Origin: an uncultured Paracoccaceae bacterium
GTDB lineage: Bacteria; Pseudomonadota; Alphaproteobacteria; Rhodobacterales; Rhodobacteraceae
Assembly: GCA_937146765.1 (NCBI GenBank)
Contig: CAKZRP010000056.1
Span: 1-64,000, forward strand
DNA: 64,000 nt
Reading direction: 5' to 3'
A program made the translations under genes and the position numbers. Below the pieces are notes generated by a model. It saw nothing but the letters and a program-made list of their open reading frames with translations, had not been told where the DNA came from and ran no database searches. This document shows positions 35,216 to 42,482 of the stretch, in pieces. How positions within the stretch are numbered: position 1 is the first letter of the stretch; the number at the start of each line of letters is the position of its first letter.

Positions 35216-36412
35216 ATGACGACCCGCCCCACCGACACCATGGATTTCGACAGGATCATCGACCGACGCGGCAGCCTTTGCGCCAAGTGGGACATGATGG
35301 AGCCGCTCTATGGCGTCTCTCCCGAGGATGGCCTGGCCATGTGGGTGGCGGATACGGATTTTGCGGTGCCGGAGGCGGTCTCCGCCAAGATGCGCGAGAT
35401 GGCGGACCATGGCATCTACGGCTATGTGAACAGCGAGGCGGAGTACAAGGGCGCGATCCGCTGGTGGATGGAGACCCGCCACGGCTGGCGCGTCGATGCG
35501 GATGCGATCTTCACCACCACCGGCCTGGTGAACGGGGTGGGCATGTGCCTCGACACCTTCACCCAGCCCGGCGATGGCATCGTGTTGTTCACGCCCGTCT
35601 ATCATGCCTTTGCCAAGGTGATCGGCCTTGCCGGGCGCGAGGTGGTGGAATGCCGGATGGTGCAGCAGGACGGCGCCTATCACATGGATTTCGACGCCTA
35701 TGACGCGCAGATGACCGGGCGCGAGAAGATGGTGATCCTCTGCTCGCCGCATAACCCCGGCGGTCGGGTCTGGACCCGGGAAGAACTGCAGCAGGTGGCC
35801 GCCTTCTGTCAGCGCCACGACCTGCTTCTGATCTCGGACGAGATCCACCACGATCTGGTCTTTGCCGGTCACCGGCACATCCCGATGGCCCTGGCGGTGC
35901 CGGAGATCGCCGACCGGCTGGTGATGCTGACGGCGCCTTCGAAGACCTTCAACTTTGCCGGCTTGCACACCGGTCAGGTCATCATCCCCGATGAGAGCCT
36001 GCGCGAGAAGTTCCGTCGCCGGATGCTGGCGATCTATCTCTCCGGCAATACGGCGGGTGAATTCGCGACGATTGCCGCCTATTCCCCGGCGGGGGCCGAA
36101 TATGTCGATGCGCTGGTGCCCTATCTTGCCGCCAACAAGGCGCTGTTCGACGAGGCGGTGAACGCGATCCCCGGCCTCAAGTCGATGGAGTTGCAGGCGA
36201 CCTATCTGGCCTGGGTCGATTTCTCCGGCACCGGGATGGAGCGCGAGGAGTTCACCCGCCGGGTCGAGCAGGGCGCCCGGATCGCCGCCAACCACGGCAC
36301 CACCTTCGGCAGCGGCGGCGAGAGCTTCCTGCGCTTCAACCTCGGCACCCAGCGGTCACGGGTGGAGGAGGCCTGCGCGCGGCTGACGGCGGCCTTCTCC
36401 GACCTGCAGTGA
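35216..36412 (+). CDS. MalY/PatB family PLP-dependent C-S lyase (cystathionine beta-lyase type)
   Basis: A 398-residue fold-type I aminotransferase-like enzyme. The N-terminal RRGSLCAKWDMM and the MWVADTDFAVPEAV block are characteristic of MalY/PatB. The PLP Lys is in TAPSKTFNFAGLHTG and the pyridine-N Asp region is LLISDEIHHDLVF. It probably cleaves cystathionine or other C-S compounds to pyruvate, ammonia and a thiol. GGAG precedes the ATG. Its stop overlaps the next gene (GTGA). Confidence 0.9.
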   Translation: MTTRPTDTMDFDRIIDRRGSLCAKWDMMEPLYGVSPEDGLAMWVADTDFAVPEAVSAKMREMADHGIYGYVNSEAEYKGAIRWWMETRHGWRVDADAIFTTTGLVNGVGMCLDTFTQPGDGIVLFTPVYHAFAKVIGLAGREVVECRMVQQDGAYHMDFDAYDAQMTGREKMVILCSPHNPGGRVWTREELQQVAAFCQRHDLLLISDEIHHDLVFAGHRHIPMALAVPEIADRLVMLTAPSKTFNFAGLHTGQVIIPDESLREKFRRRMLAIYLSGNTAGEFATIAAYSPAGAEYVDALVPYLAANKALFDEAVNAIPGLKSMELQATYLAWVDFSGTGMEREEFTRRVEQGARIAANHGTTFGSGGESFLRFNLGTQRSRVEEACARLTAAFSDLQ

Positions 36413-36951
36413 AACGGTTTTTGCTCCGGCTGGCGGCGGGGGTCACCCTGGCGCTGGCCGTCCTTGCGGCGCTCTGGTTCTGGCCGGTTGCGCCCCGGCA
36501 CGCCCCACCGCCGCAGCTGCCTTCGGACCTGTCGCGACTGGACCGTCTGGAGATCGACAAGTCCGACCGCCTGCTTTCCGGCTATGTCGGCGCCCGGAAG
36601 GTGCTGGAGATGCCCATCGCCCTCGGCTTTGCGCCTGAGGGCGACAAGCGGCAGGAAGGCGACGGGCGCACGCCCGAGGGTCGCTTTCACGTCGACCGCC
36701 GCAACGGCCAGAGCGCCTATCACCTGTCGCTGGGGCTCGATTACCCTCGGCCCGAGGACCGCGCCCGCGCCGCCGCCGAGGGGGTGGACCCGGGCGGCGA
36801 CATTTTCATCCACGGCCAGCCCAATGCGCTGCCGGATGCCTTGATGCTGACGCATGACTGGACCGCCGGGTGCATCGCGGTGAGCAATGCAGAGATCGCC
36901 CTGCTCTGGGATCTGGTGCCGCTCGGCACACCAGTCGATATCCACCCCTGA
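36409..36951 (+). CDS. L,D-transpeptidase family protein (YkuD domain)
   Basis: A 180-residue protein with an N-terminal membrane anchor or signal (LLRLAAGVTLALAVLAALWFW) and a YkuD catalytic domain. KVLEMPIALGF, EGRFHVDRRNGQSAYHLSLGLDYP, the His in IFIHGQPN and the Cys in HDWTAGCIAVSNAE are visible. It probably crosslinks or modifies peptidoglycan or attaches protein in the periplasm. The GTG start overlaps the MalY stop. No clear link to the lyase other than co-transcription. Confidence 0.88.
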   Translation: MKRFLLRLAAGVTLALAVLAALWFWPVAPRHAPPPQLPSDLSRLDRLEIDKSDRLLSGYVGARKVLEMPIALGFAPEGDKRQEGDGRTPEGRFHVDRRNGQSAYHLSLGLDYPRPEDRARAAAEGVDPGGDIFIHGQPNALPDALMLTHDWTAGCIAVSNAEIALLWDLVPLGTPVDIHP

Positions 36952-37087
36952 GCCCGGCCTTGGGCCGAGACTACACCGCGCAGCCTACCGCGCTGAAAGC
37001 GCCGCTCGACATCTGTACCGCCATGCCCTCCAGGGGCTCCCGCTGGCCCGGCTTAATCGCGCCCCTAAAACCGAGATCACGGAGCCC

Positions 37088-37166
37088 AACACCTCGCAGA
37101 GGTGTTTCGCTTTGGGCGTAGCCCAAAGCGACCCGCCGCGCGCGCCCCTGCGGGGCGCGCGCGGCG
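37088..37166. repeat. Three consecutive perfect stem-loops with 3-base loops
   Basis: Stem 1 is AACACCTC-GCA-GAGGTGTT (37088-37106). Stem 2 is CGCTTTGGGC (37108-37117), loop GTA, GCCCAAAGCG (37121-37130). Stem 3 is CGCCGCGCGCGCCCC (37134-37148), loop TGC, and its exact complement (37152-37166). Stems of 8, 10 and 15 bp without a mismatch are separated by one and three bases. This lies between convergent genes; function unknown. Confidence 0.75.
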
Positions 37167-37215
37167 CCAGGCCCAACGGATGGCCGGGTCCCTTGCCAAA
37201 GGGGCACGGAACAGC

Positions 37216-37264
37216 GGGCGGGAGCCTCCCCGCCCCGGCTGGGTATTTCCTCACAGGTGAAAAG
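37216..37264. repeat. Dispersed gene-end element, diverged copy
   Basis: GGCGGG-AGCCT-CCCCGCC hairpin, then CCGGCTGGGTATTTCC and CACAGGTGAAAAG, ending about 15 bases before the stop codon of the minus-strand gene at 37280. It has the same part order as the other copies. Confidence 0.55.
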
Positions 37265-37279
37265 GCAGCCGCGCCGCAC

Positions 37280-37645
37280 TCAGCCTTCGCCGAGGCTCTC
37301 CTGACCGATCAGTCCCACCGGCGCATCGGGCGCACGGTAGAAGTCGAGCGGCGCCGTCTCGGACGCGGCAGTGGCGCGCTTGAACTCGTAACGCATCTCG
37401 CCCGCCTCCTCCTCGGAGGCCACGATGAGGCATTGCGACAGATGCCGCGCGCCATCGTAGAGATCCACCAGACCGCGCAACTGCGGCACGCCCCCCGCCT
37501 CGACCGAGAATCCCCCCGACCACAGGCGCAGCACCGGGTAGATCTCGTCTCCCATATGCACCCGCAGGCGATTCTTGGACTTGAAGCCCAGCAGACGCGC
37601 CTGATCCAGCGCCTCCTGAACGGCTTTGGGAATAAACGTGGTCAT
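37280..37645 (-). CDS. Conserved small hypothetical protein
   Basis: A 121-residue soluble protein I cannot assign. It opens MTTFIPKAVQEALDQARLL and ends PVGLIGQESLGEG, with a central LVDLYDGARHLSQCLIV and no membrane segment. Coding is supported by an ideal ribosome-binding site: GGAGGTGATGAG precedes the ATG at 37645. That site lies in the perfect palindrome ACCTCCGGAGGT (37652-37663). Another 12 bp palindrome, ACACTTAAGTGT, is at 37673-37684. It resembles Rhodobacteraceae-specific proteins of unknown role. Confidence 0.75.
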   Translation of the reverse strand: MTTFIPKAVQEALDQARLLGFKSKNRLRVHMGDEIYPVLRLWSGGFSVEAGGVPQLRGLVDLYDGARHLSQCLIVASEEEAGEMRYEFKRATAASETAPLDFYRAPDAPVGLIGQESLGEG

Positions 37646-37887
37646 CTCATCACCTCCGGAGGTCTGGGTTCGACACTTAAGTGTGGCGTCAAATTGTCTA
37701 AAATCAAGTGAATGCCCGACGCGCTGCACCGGAAGACGCCGCAGGTGTCACCCGACTGCCGCGCACAGATCCGCCCGGGTCCCCCGCGCACCTGTGCGAT
37801 GACGCAGAGGCCCTGCGCAGCAGCAGAGATGGTCCGCCCCTGCGATCCTGCCTATCCTTTGGGCATCACCGGAATGGAGAGAGACCC

Positions 37888-38862
37888 ATGGGACTGCTGG
37901 TTGACGGGCAATGGCACGATGTCTGGTATGATACGAAATCCACAGGCGGCGCCTTCAAGCGCTCCGAGGCGCAGTTTCGCAACTGGCTGACCGCCGACGG
38001 TGGTCCCGGCCCTGACGGGCAGAGGGGCTTCAAGGCCGAAAGCGGGCGCTATCACCTCTATGTCTCCTACGCCTGCCCCTGGGCGCATCGGACGCTGATC
38101 TTTCGCAAGCTGAAAGGGCTTGAGGAGCAGATCAGCCTCTCCGTGGTGCATCCGGACATGCTGGACAAGGGCTGGGCGTTCAAGACCGACGCGGACGGCG
38201 CCACCGGCGATACGCTGTTTGGTTTTGACCACATGCATCAGGTCTATACCAAGGCCGATCCCGGCTACTCCGGACGGGTGACGGTGCCGGTCCTGTGGGA
38301 CAAGGTGCAGAACACCATCGTCAGCAACGAAAGCTCCGAGATCATCCGGATGCTGAACTCCGCCTTCAACGAGATCACCGGCAATCGGCTCGACTTCTGG
38401 CCCGAGGAACTGCGCGAACCGATCGAGACCATCAATGCCCGCATCTACGAGACGGTGAACAATGGCGTCTACCGGGCCGGCTTCGCCACCTCGCAAGCGG
38501 CCTATGACGCCGCCGTGGTGCCATTGTTCGACACGCTCGACTGGCTCGAGGATCTGCTCAGCCAGCACCGCTACCTGCTCGGCGACCACCTGACCGAGGC
38601 GGATTGGCGGCTGTTCACCACCTTGGTGCGCTTTGATCCGGTCTACCACCTGCACTTCAAATGCAACCGCAAGCGACTGATCGATTATCCCAACCTCTGG
38701 GCCTATACCCGCGCGCTCTACCAGATGCCGGGGGTGGCCGAGACCGTGGTCATGCCGCATATCGTGCGCCACTACCACTACAGCCACGACACCATCAATC
38801 CGAACCGGATCCTGCCGATCAACCCGGTGCTGGACTGGGACGCCCCACACGGGCGCGGCTGA
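37888..38862 (+). CDS. Glutathionyl-hydroquinone reductase (Xi-class GST, YqjG/ECM4 family)
   Basis: A 324-residue GST-like enzyme that reduces glutathionyl-hydroquinones. The catalytic Cys is in SYACPWAHRTLIFRKLKGLE; VTVPVLWDKVQNTIVSNESSEIIRMLN (SNES motif for glutathione), then YRAGFATSQAAYD and LTEADWRLFTTLVRFDPVYHLHFKCN are the helical-domain signatures. The ATG at 37888 (MGLLVDGQWHD) has GGAGAGAG upstream. Cytosolic, detoxification role. Confidence 0.94.
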   Translation: MGLLVDGQWHDVWYDTKSTGGAFKRSEAQFRNWLTADGGPGPDGQRGFKAESGRYHLYVSYACPWAHRTLIFRKLKGLEEQISLSVVHPDMLDKGWAFKTDADGATGDTLFGFDHMHQVYTKADPGYSGRVTVPVLWDKVQNTIVSNESSEIIRMLNSAFNEITGNRLDFWPEELREPIETINARIYETVNNGVYRAGFATSQAAYDAAVVPLFDTLDWLEDLLSQHRYLLGDHLTEADWRLFTTLVRFDPVYHLHFKCNRKRLIDYPNLWAYTRALYQMPGVAETVVMPHIVRHYHYSHDTINPNRILPINPVLDWDAPHGRG

Positions 38863-38973
38863 AGCGGAATTCGGCGCAATCGGGGCGCGTCCCGGCACCC
38901 GCGACGCTTGCTTTATGCGGAGGGCGGGGGCATATCCTGCCCCTGACCGCATGAGACAAAAGGCTTTTCCGCC

Positions 38974-39948
38974 ATGGCCGAGCGCGCCGACACCGCCCAA
39001 GCACAAGGCACTGCCGCCCGCGATCACGGCGGCAATCTCTCGGCTGCCATCGCCCGCTTTGGCGGCATACGCGCGGATTGGATCGATCTCTCCACCGGCA
39101 TCAACCCGACCCCCTATCCGCTGCCGCCGATGGTGGCGGCCGATTGGACCGCCCTGCCCGATTCCGAGGCGCAAGAGGCGCTGCTGACGGCCGCCCGCGC
39201 CTATTGGCAGGTGCCGGAAGGGGCCGATGTGCTTGCCGCGCCGGGCGCGTCGGCGCTGATCGCGCGCCTGCCCGCCCTGCGCCCCGCCGCAAGGGTGCGG
39301 ATCGAGACACCGACCTACAACGAACATGCTGCCGCCTTTGACCATTTCGGATGGCAGATCGCGGCGGCGGGCGAGGCCGAGGCGCAGGTCTCGGTGCATC
39401 CCAACAATCCCGACGGGCGGCTCTGGCGCGGCGACGAGCTTTTGGCGCCCTTTTGCGTCATCGACGAGAGTTTCTGCGATGTCTGCCCGGATCAGAGCCA
39501 TATCGCCCGCGCCGCCACGCCGGGCACGGTGATCCTGAAGAGCTTTGGCAAGTTCTGGGGCCTGGCCGGTCTGCGTCTCGGGTTTGCCATTGGCGACCCC
39601 GCGTTGATCGCCGGGCTGCGCGCCGCGATGGGACCCTGGGCGGTCTCCGGCCCGGCGCTGCGGGCGGGCACCTGTGCCTTGAAGGATCCCGCCTGGGCCA
39701 AGGCGACCCGGGTAACGCTTGCCGCCAGTGCCGCCCGCCTCGACCGGCTGATGCAGCGGGCCGGTGCACAGACGATCGGCGGCACCGATCTGTTCCGCCT
39801 CTATGAGGTCGAGGACGCCACCCTCTGGCAGGAGCGCCTGGCCCGCGCCCATGTCTGGAGCCGGATTTTCCCCTATTCCACCCGATACCTGCGCCTCGGC
39901 CTGCCGCCCGAGGACCGCTGGAGCCAACTGGAGGACGCGCTGACATGA
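38974..39948 (+). CDS. cobD: L-threonine-O-3-phosphate decarboxylase (cobalamin biosynthesis)
   Basis: A 324-residue PLP enzyme making (R)-1-aminopropan-2-ol phosphate for the cobalamin nucleotide loop (named CobC in Pseudomonas-type nomenclature). The N-terminal [14 protein letters not shown] and [14 protein letters not shown] are family signatures, the PLP Lys is in [16 protein letters not shown], and IDESFCD is the pyridine-contact region. Its stop overlaps the start of cbiB. Confidence 0.9.
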   Translation: MAERADTAQAQGTAARDHGGNLSAAIARFGGIRADWIDLSTGINPTPYPLPPMVAADWTALPDSEAQEALLTAARAYWQVPEGADVLAAPGASALIARLPALRPAARVRIETPTYNEHAAAFDHFGWQIAAAGEAEAQVSVHPNNPDGRLWRGDELLAPFCVIDESFCDVCPDQSHIARAATPGTVILKSFGKFWGLAGLRLGFAIGDPALIAGLRAAMGPWAVSGPALRAGTCALKDPAWAKATRVTLAASAARLDRLMQRAGAQTIGGTDLFRLYEVEDATLWQERLARAHVWSRIFPYSTRYLRLGLPPEDRWSQLEDALT

Positions 39949-40856
39949 GCACCGCCGCGCTGCTGATCCCCGCCCTGATCCTGGACGCTGCCCTGGGCGA
40001 GCCGAAATGGCTCTGGTCGCGGCTGCCGCATCCCGCAGTGCTGATGGGACGGCTGGTGCAGGCGCTGGACGACGGATTGAACGATGGCGACGGGCGTCGC
40101 GGCAAGGGGATTGTCGCCGTGGCGGTTCTGGTCCTCACCGGATTGCTCCTCGGCTGGCTCCTGTCCTGGTTCGGCGATCTGGTCAGCGTGCTGGTTGCCG
40201 CCATCCTGATCGCGCAACGCTCGCTGGTGGACCATGTACGGGCCGTGGCAGAGGGGCTCGGCAAGGGCCTGGCCGAGGGGCGTGCCGCCGTCGCCCAGAT
40301 CGTCAGCCGCGACACCGGACAGATGGCTGGGCCGCAGGTGGCCCGTGCCGCCATCGAAAGCGGGGCGGAGAACTTCTCGGACGGGGTGATCGCGCCGGCC
40401 TTCTGGTTCCTGATCGGCGGCCTGCCCGGCCTCCTGATCTACAAGCTCATCAATACCGCCGACAGCATGATCGGCTATCGCACCGAGGCCTATGAGGAAT
40501 TTGGCTGGGCCGCCGCCCGCCTCGACGATGTGCTGAACCTGGTGCCCGCGCGGCTCAGCGCAGTGCTCTTGGCGCTGGTCACCACCCGCGCGGGAGACTG
40601 GGGCGACATCAGTGCCGATGCGCGCAAACACCGCTCGCCGAATGCGGGCTGGCCCGAAGCGGCCATGGCGCGCGCGCTTGGTGTCTCGCTGGCAGGCCCG
40701 CGGTCCTATGACGGCGAAATGCGCGAGTTTCCCTGGGTCAATGCCGCCGGCTCCAAAAGCCTGAGCGCTCATACGATCCTGCGCGCCACCGGGATCCTGT
40801 GGCGCGCCTGGGGGCTTTGGCTGGTGCTTCTGGTTGCCCTTGCGGTGCTGTTCTAG
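39945..40856 (+). CDS. cbiB: Adenosylcobinamide-phosphate synthase
   Basis: A 303-residue membrane enzyme joining aminopropanol (phosphate) to adenosylcobyric acid. It has [23 protein letters not shown] at the N-terminus, [34 protein letters not shown] and the late [18 protein letters not shown] block. About five membrane segments. Four-base overlap with cobD shows they are a pair, supplying and using the linker. Confidence 0.94.
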   Translation: MSTAALLIPALILDAALGEPKWLWSRLPHPAVLMGRLVQALDDGLNDGDGRRGKGIVAVAVLVLTGLLLGWLLSWFGDLVSVLVAAILIAQRSLVDHVRAVAEGLGKGLAEGRAAVAQIVSRDTGQMAGPQVARAAIESGAENFSDGVIAPAFWFLIGGLPGLLIYKLINTADSMIGYRTEAYEEFGWAAARLDDVLNLVPARLSAVLLALVTTRAGDWGDISADARKHRSPNAGWPEAAMARALGVSLAGPRSYDGEMREFPWVNAAGSKSLSAHTILRATGILWRAWGLWLVLLVALAVLF

Positions 40857-40917
40857 GTAGGCTGGCGCAGATCGTTTGTTCCCAAATCCCTTTCCTGCCC
40901 CAAAGGACACCCGGCCC

Positions 40918-42120
40918 ATGCCTGTGCTGCCCAAGATCCAGACCGCCTGTCACCGCATCGCTCTGCTGGCACTCCTGACGACCGGCTTGCCCGGCCTCGC
41001 GTCGGCGCAATGCGGCGGCAATTTTGGCAACTTCATCACCGGGCTGAAGGATGAGGCAATCAACGCGGGCTATTCCATCCAGATGGTCGATGCCTTCTTC
41101 GATGGAGTGAGCCAGGATCCCAAAGTCCTCCGGGCCGATCGCTCGCAGGGCGTGTTCCAGAAGCCTTTCGTTGAGTTTTCCCGCCACTTGATCTCGCAGG
41201 ATCGACTGACCCGCGGACTGGCCAAGGCGGAGGAATTTGCCAAGGTCTTCGAGCGGATCGAAGCCACCTATGGCATCAACCGGGCGGTGCTGCTGGCCTT
41301 CTGGGCATTCGAGACCGATTACGGCGCCTTCCAGGGCGATTTCAACACCCGCAACGCGCTGGTGACCCTGGCCCATGACTGCCGTCGGCCGACCCTGTTC
41401 CGTCCACAGATCTTCTGGGCGCTGGAGCTCTACCGCAGAGGCGATTTCGACCCCGCCCGCACCACCGGCGCCTGGGCGGGTGAGATCGGCATGGTGCAGA
41501 TGTTGCCGGGCGACATCCTCGAACATGGGGTAGACGCGGATGGCGATGGTCATGTCACGCTCAAGACCTCTGCCGCCGATGCGCTGATGTCCGGCGCCCG
41601 GATGCTGTCGCACCTGGGCTGGCGACCCAATGAACCCTGGCTGCAGGAGGTGACGATCCCCGCGGGTGTGGACCTCACCGCCTCCGGCCCCGCCTACAAG
41701 AAATCCGTGGCGGAGTGGGAGGCACTTGGCGTCACGCCCCGAGGTGGCAAATTCGCGATGCGCGGCACCGAAGCCTCCTTGCTGCTGCCCCAGGGCCACA
41801 AGGGCCCGGCCTTCCTCGCCTATCCGAATTTCGATATCTATTTCGAATGGAACCAGAGCTTTACCTATGTGCTGACCGTCGGCTATTTCGCCACCCGGCT
41901 CGAGGGCGCGCCGGTCTATGAGGCCGGCACGCCGGAAGTGGGGCTCAGCAGCGATGAGATGAAGGAGCTGCAACGACGCCTGCAGGCGCTTGGCCATGAC
42001 GTCGGCGCGGTGGACGGCATCCTCGGCGCCAACACCAGGTTGGCGGTGCAGAAGGAACAGGACCGCCTCGGCCTGCCCGCCGATGCCTGGCCCACCGGGG
42101 CCCTGCTGGACGCGCTCTGA
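40918..42120 (+). CDS. Lytic murein transglycosylase (MltB-like) with peptidoglycan-binding domain
   Basis: A 400-residue exported peptidoglycan-cleaving enzyme. The N-terminal signal peptide ends near LPGLASAQ. The SLT-2/MltB domain carries VLLAFWAFETDYGAFQGDFNTRNALVTLAHD with the catalytic Glu in FETDYG, RTTGAWAGEIGMVQMLPGDILEHGVDADGDGH, and a C-terminal PG_binding_1 domain LQRRLQALGHDVGAVDGILGANTRLAVQ. The ATG at 40918 has AAGGAC upstream. Confidence 0.92.
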   Translation: MPVLPKIQTACHRIALLALLTTGLPGLASAQCGGNFGNFITGLKDEAINAGYSIQMVDAFFDGVSQDPKVLRADRSQGVFQKPFVEFSRHLISQDRLTRGLAKAEEFAKVFERIEATYGINRAVLLAFWAFETDYGAFQGDFNTRNALVTLAHDCRRPTLFRPQIFWALELYRRGDFDPARTTGAWAGEIGMVQMLPGDILEHGVDADGDGHVTLKTSAADALMSGARMLSHLGWRPNEPWLQEVTIPAGVDLTASGPAYKKSVAEWEALGVTPRGGKFAMRGTEASLLLPQGHKGPAFLAYPNFDIYFEWNQSFTYVLTVGYFATRLEGAPVYEAGTPEVGLSSDEMKELQRRLQALGHDVGAVDGILGANTRLAVQKEQDRLGLPADAWPTGALLDAL

Positions 42121-42207
42121 GCCGCGCGCGCTGTTTGCAGATTGCTAACAATTGGTCTATAGTCTCGATTATCGAGAACGTTGTTCAGTGAACTCACCGA
42201 ATAATGT

Positions 42208-42240
42208 GCCGGGTAGAGCTGCAACTCTACCCGGCTTTCT
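42208..42240 (+). terminator. Terminator downstream of the lytic transglycosylase
   Basis: A perfect 11 bp stem GCCGGGTAGAG / CTCTACCCGGC with loop CTGCAA, followed by TTTCTTATT on the plus strand. A classical rho-independent terminator about 90 bases after the stop. Confidence 0.85.
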
Positions 42241-42251
42241 TATTCAAAGAC

Positions 42252-42350
42252 TCAGAGCCCGAGAATAAGACGGATGACTGCCACAATCAGCATCGCTGCC
42301 GTCAGGATAACCATCCATTTCGAGAACGTCCGTTGATCCAGTGAACTCAC
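42252..42350 (-). CDS. Possible 32-residue single-pass membrane peptide
   Basis: Reading the minus strand from the GTG at 42350 gives SSLDQRTFSKW followed by a hydrophobic stretch (MVILTAAMLIVAVI) and RLILGL, a convincing single membrane helix. An excellent Shine-Dalgarno (AAGGAGG) overlaps the GTG; it is better spaced for an in-frame CTG at 42341, so the true start is unsure. The sequence before the helix is duplicated at 42172-42198 without the helix. No family is recognised. Confidence 0.35.
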   Translation of the reverse strand: MSSLDQRTFSKWMVILTAAMLIVAVIRLILGL

Positions 42351-42482
42351 CTCCTTGCGTCATTATGGTTAATGACAGCTCAACCTACCAGCCAAGTGCA
42401 TATAAGTGGTTAACCGAATATTCATCTTTTTAGACGGTAACTTACGGGAGAATAGTGCCGACCTTGCTGCAGTGCAGTAGAA

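Larger units (their letters stand above)
36952..37279. other. LDT to hypothetical gene intergenic region
   Basis: A 328-base stretch between convergent genes. No coding similarity is seen in any frame. It contains three back-to-back perfect hairpins (37088-37166) and a diverged copy of the dispersed gene-end element (37216-37264). Confidence 0.6.
42121..42482. other. MltB-smc intergenic region
   Basis: A 362-base region between convergent genes. It holds a strong terminator (42208-42240), a possible 32-codon membrane peptide on the minus strand (42252-42350), and a duplicated segment: TCGAGAACGT followed by CAGTGAACTCACC at 42172-42198 and again at 42320-42351. AT content is higher than elsewhere near 42361-42440, which may be a promoter region for the minus-strand peptide. 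Confidence 0.55.

Noticed and set aside
38863..38973. Cobalamin riboswitch before cobD
   Set aside because: Only about 110 bases are available and the B12-box-like core is not visible.
37852..39927. Minus-strand open frame of about 690 codons
   Set aside because: It covers two well-supported plus-strand genes (glutathionyl-hydroquinone reductase and cobD) and has no recognisable domain.
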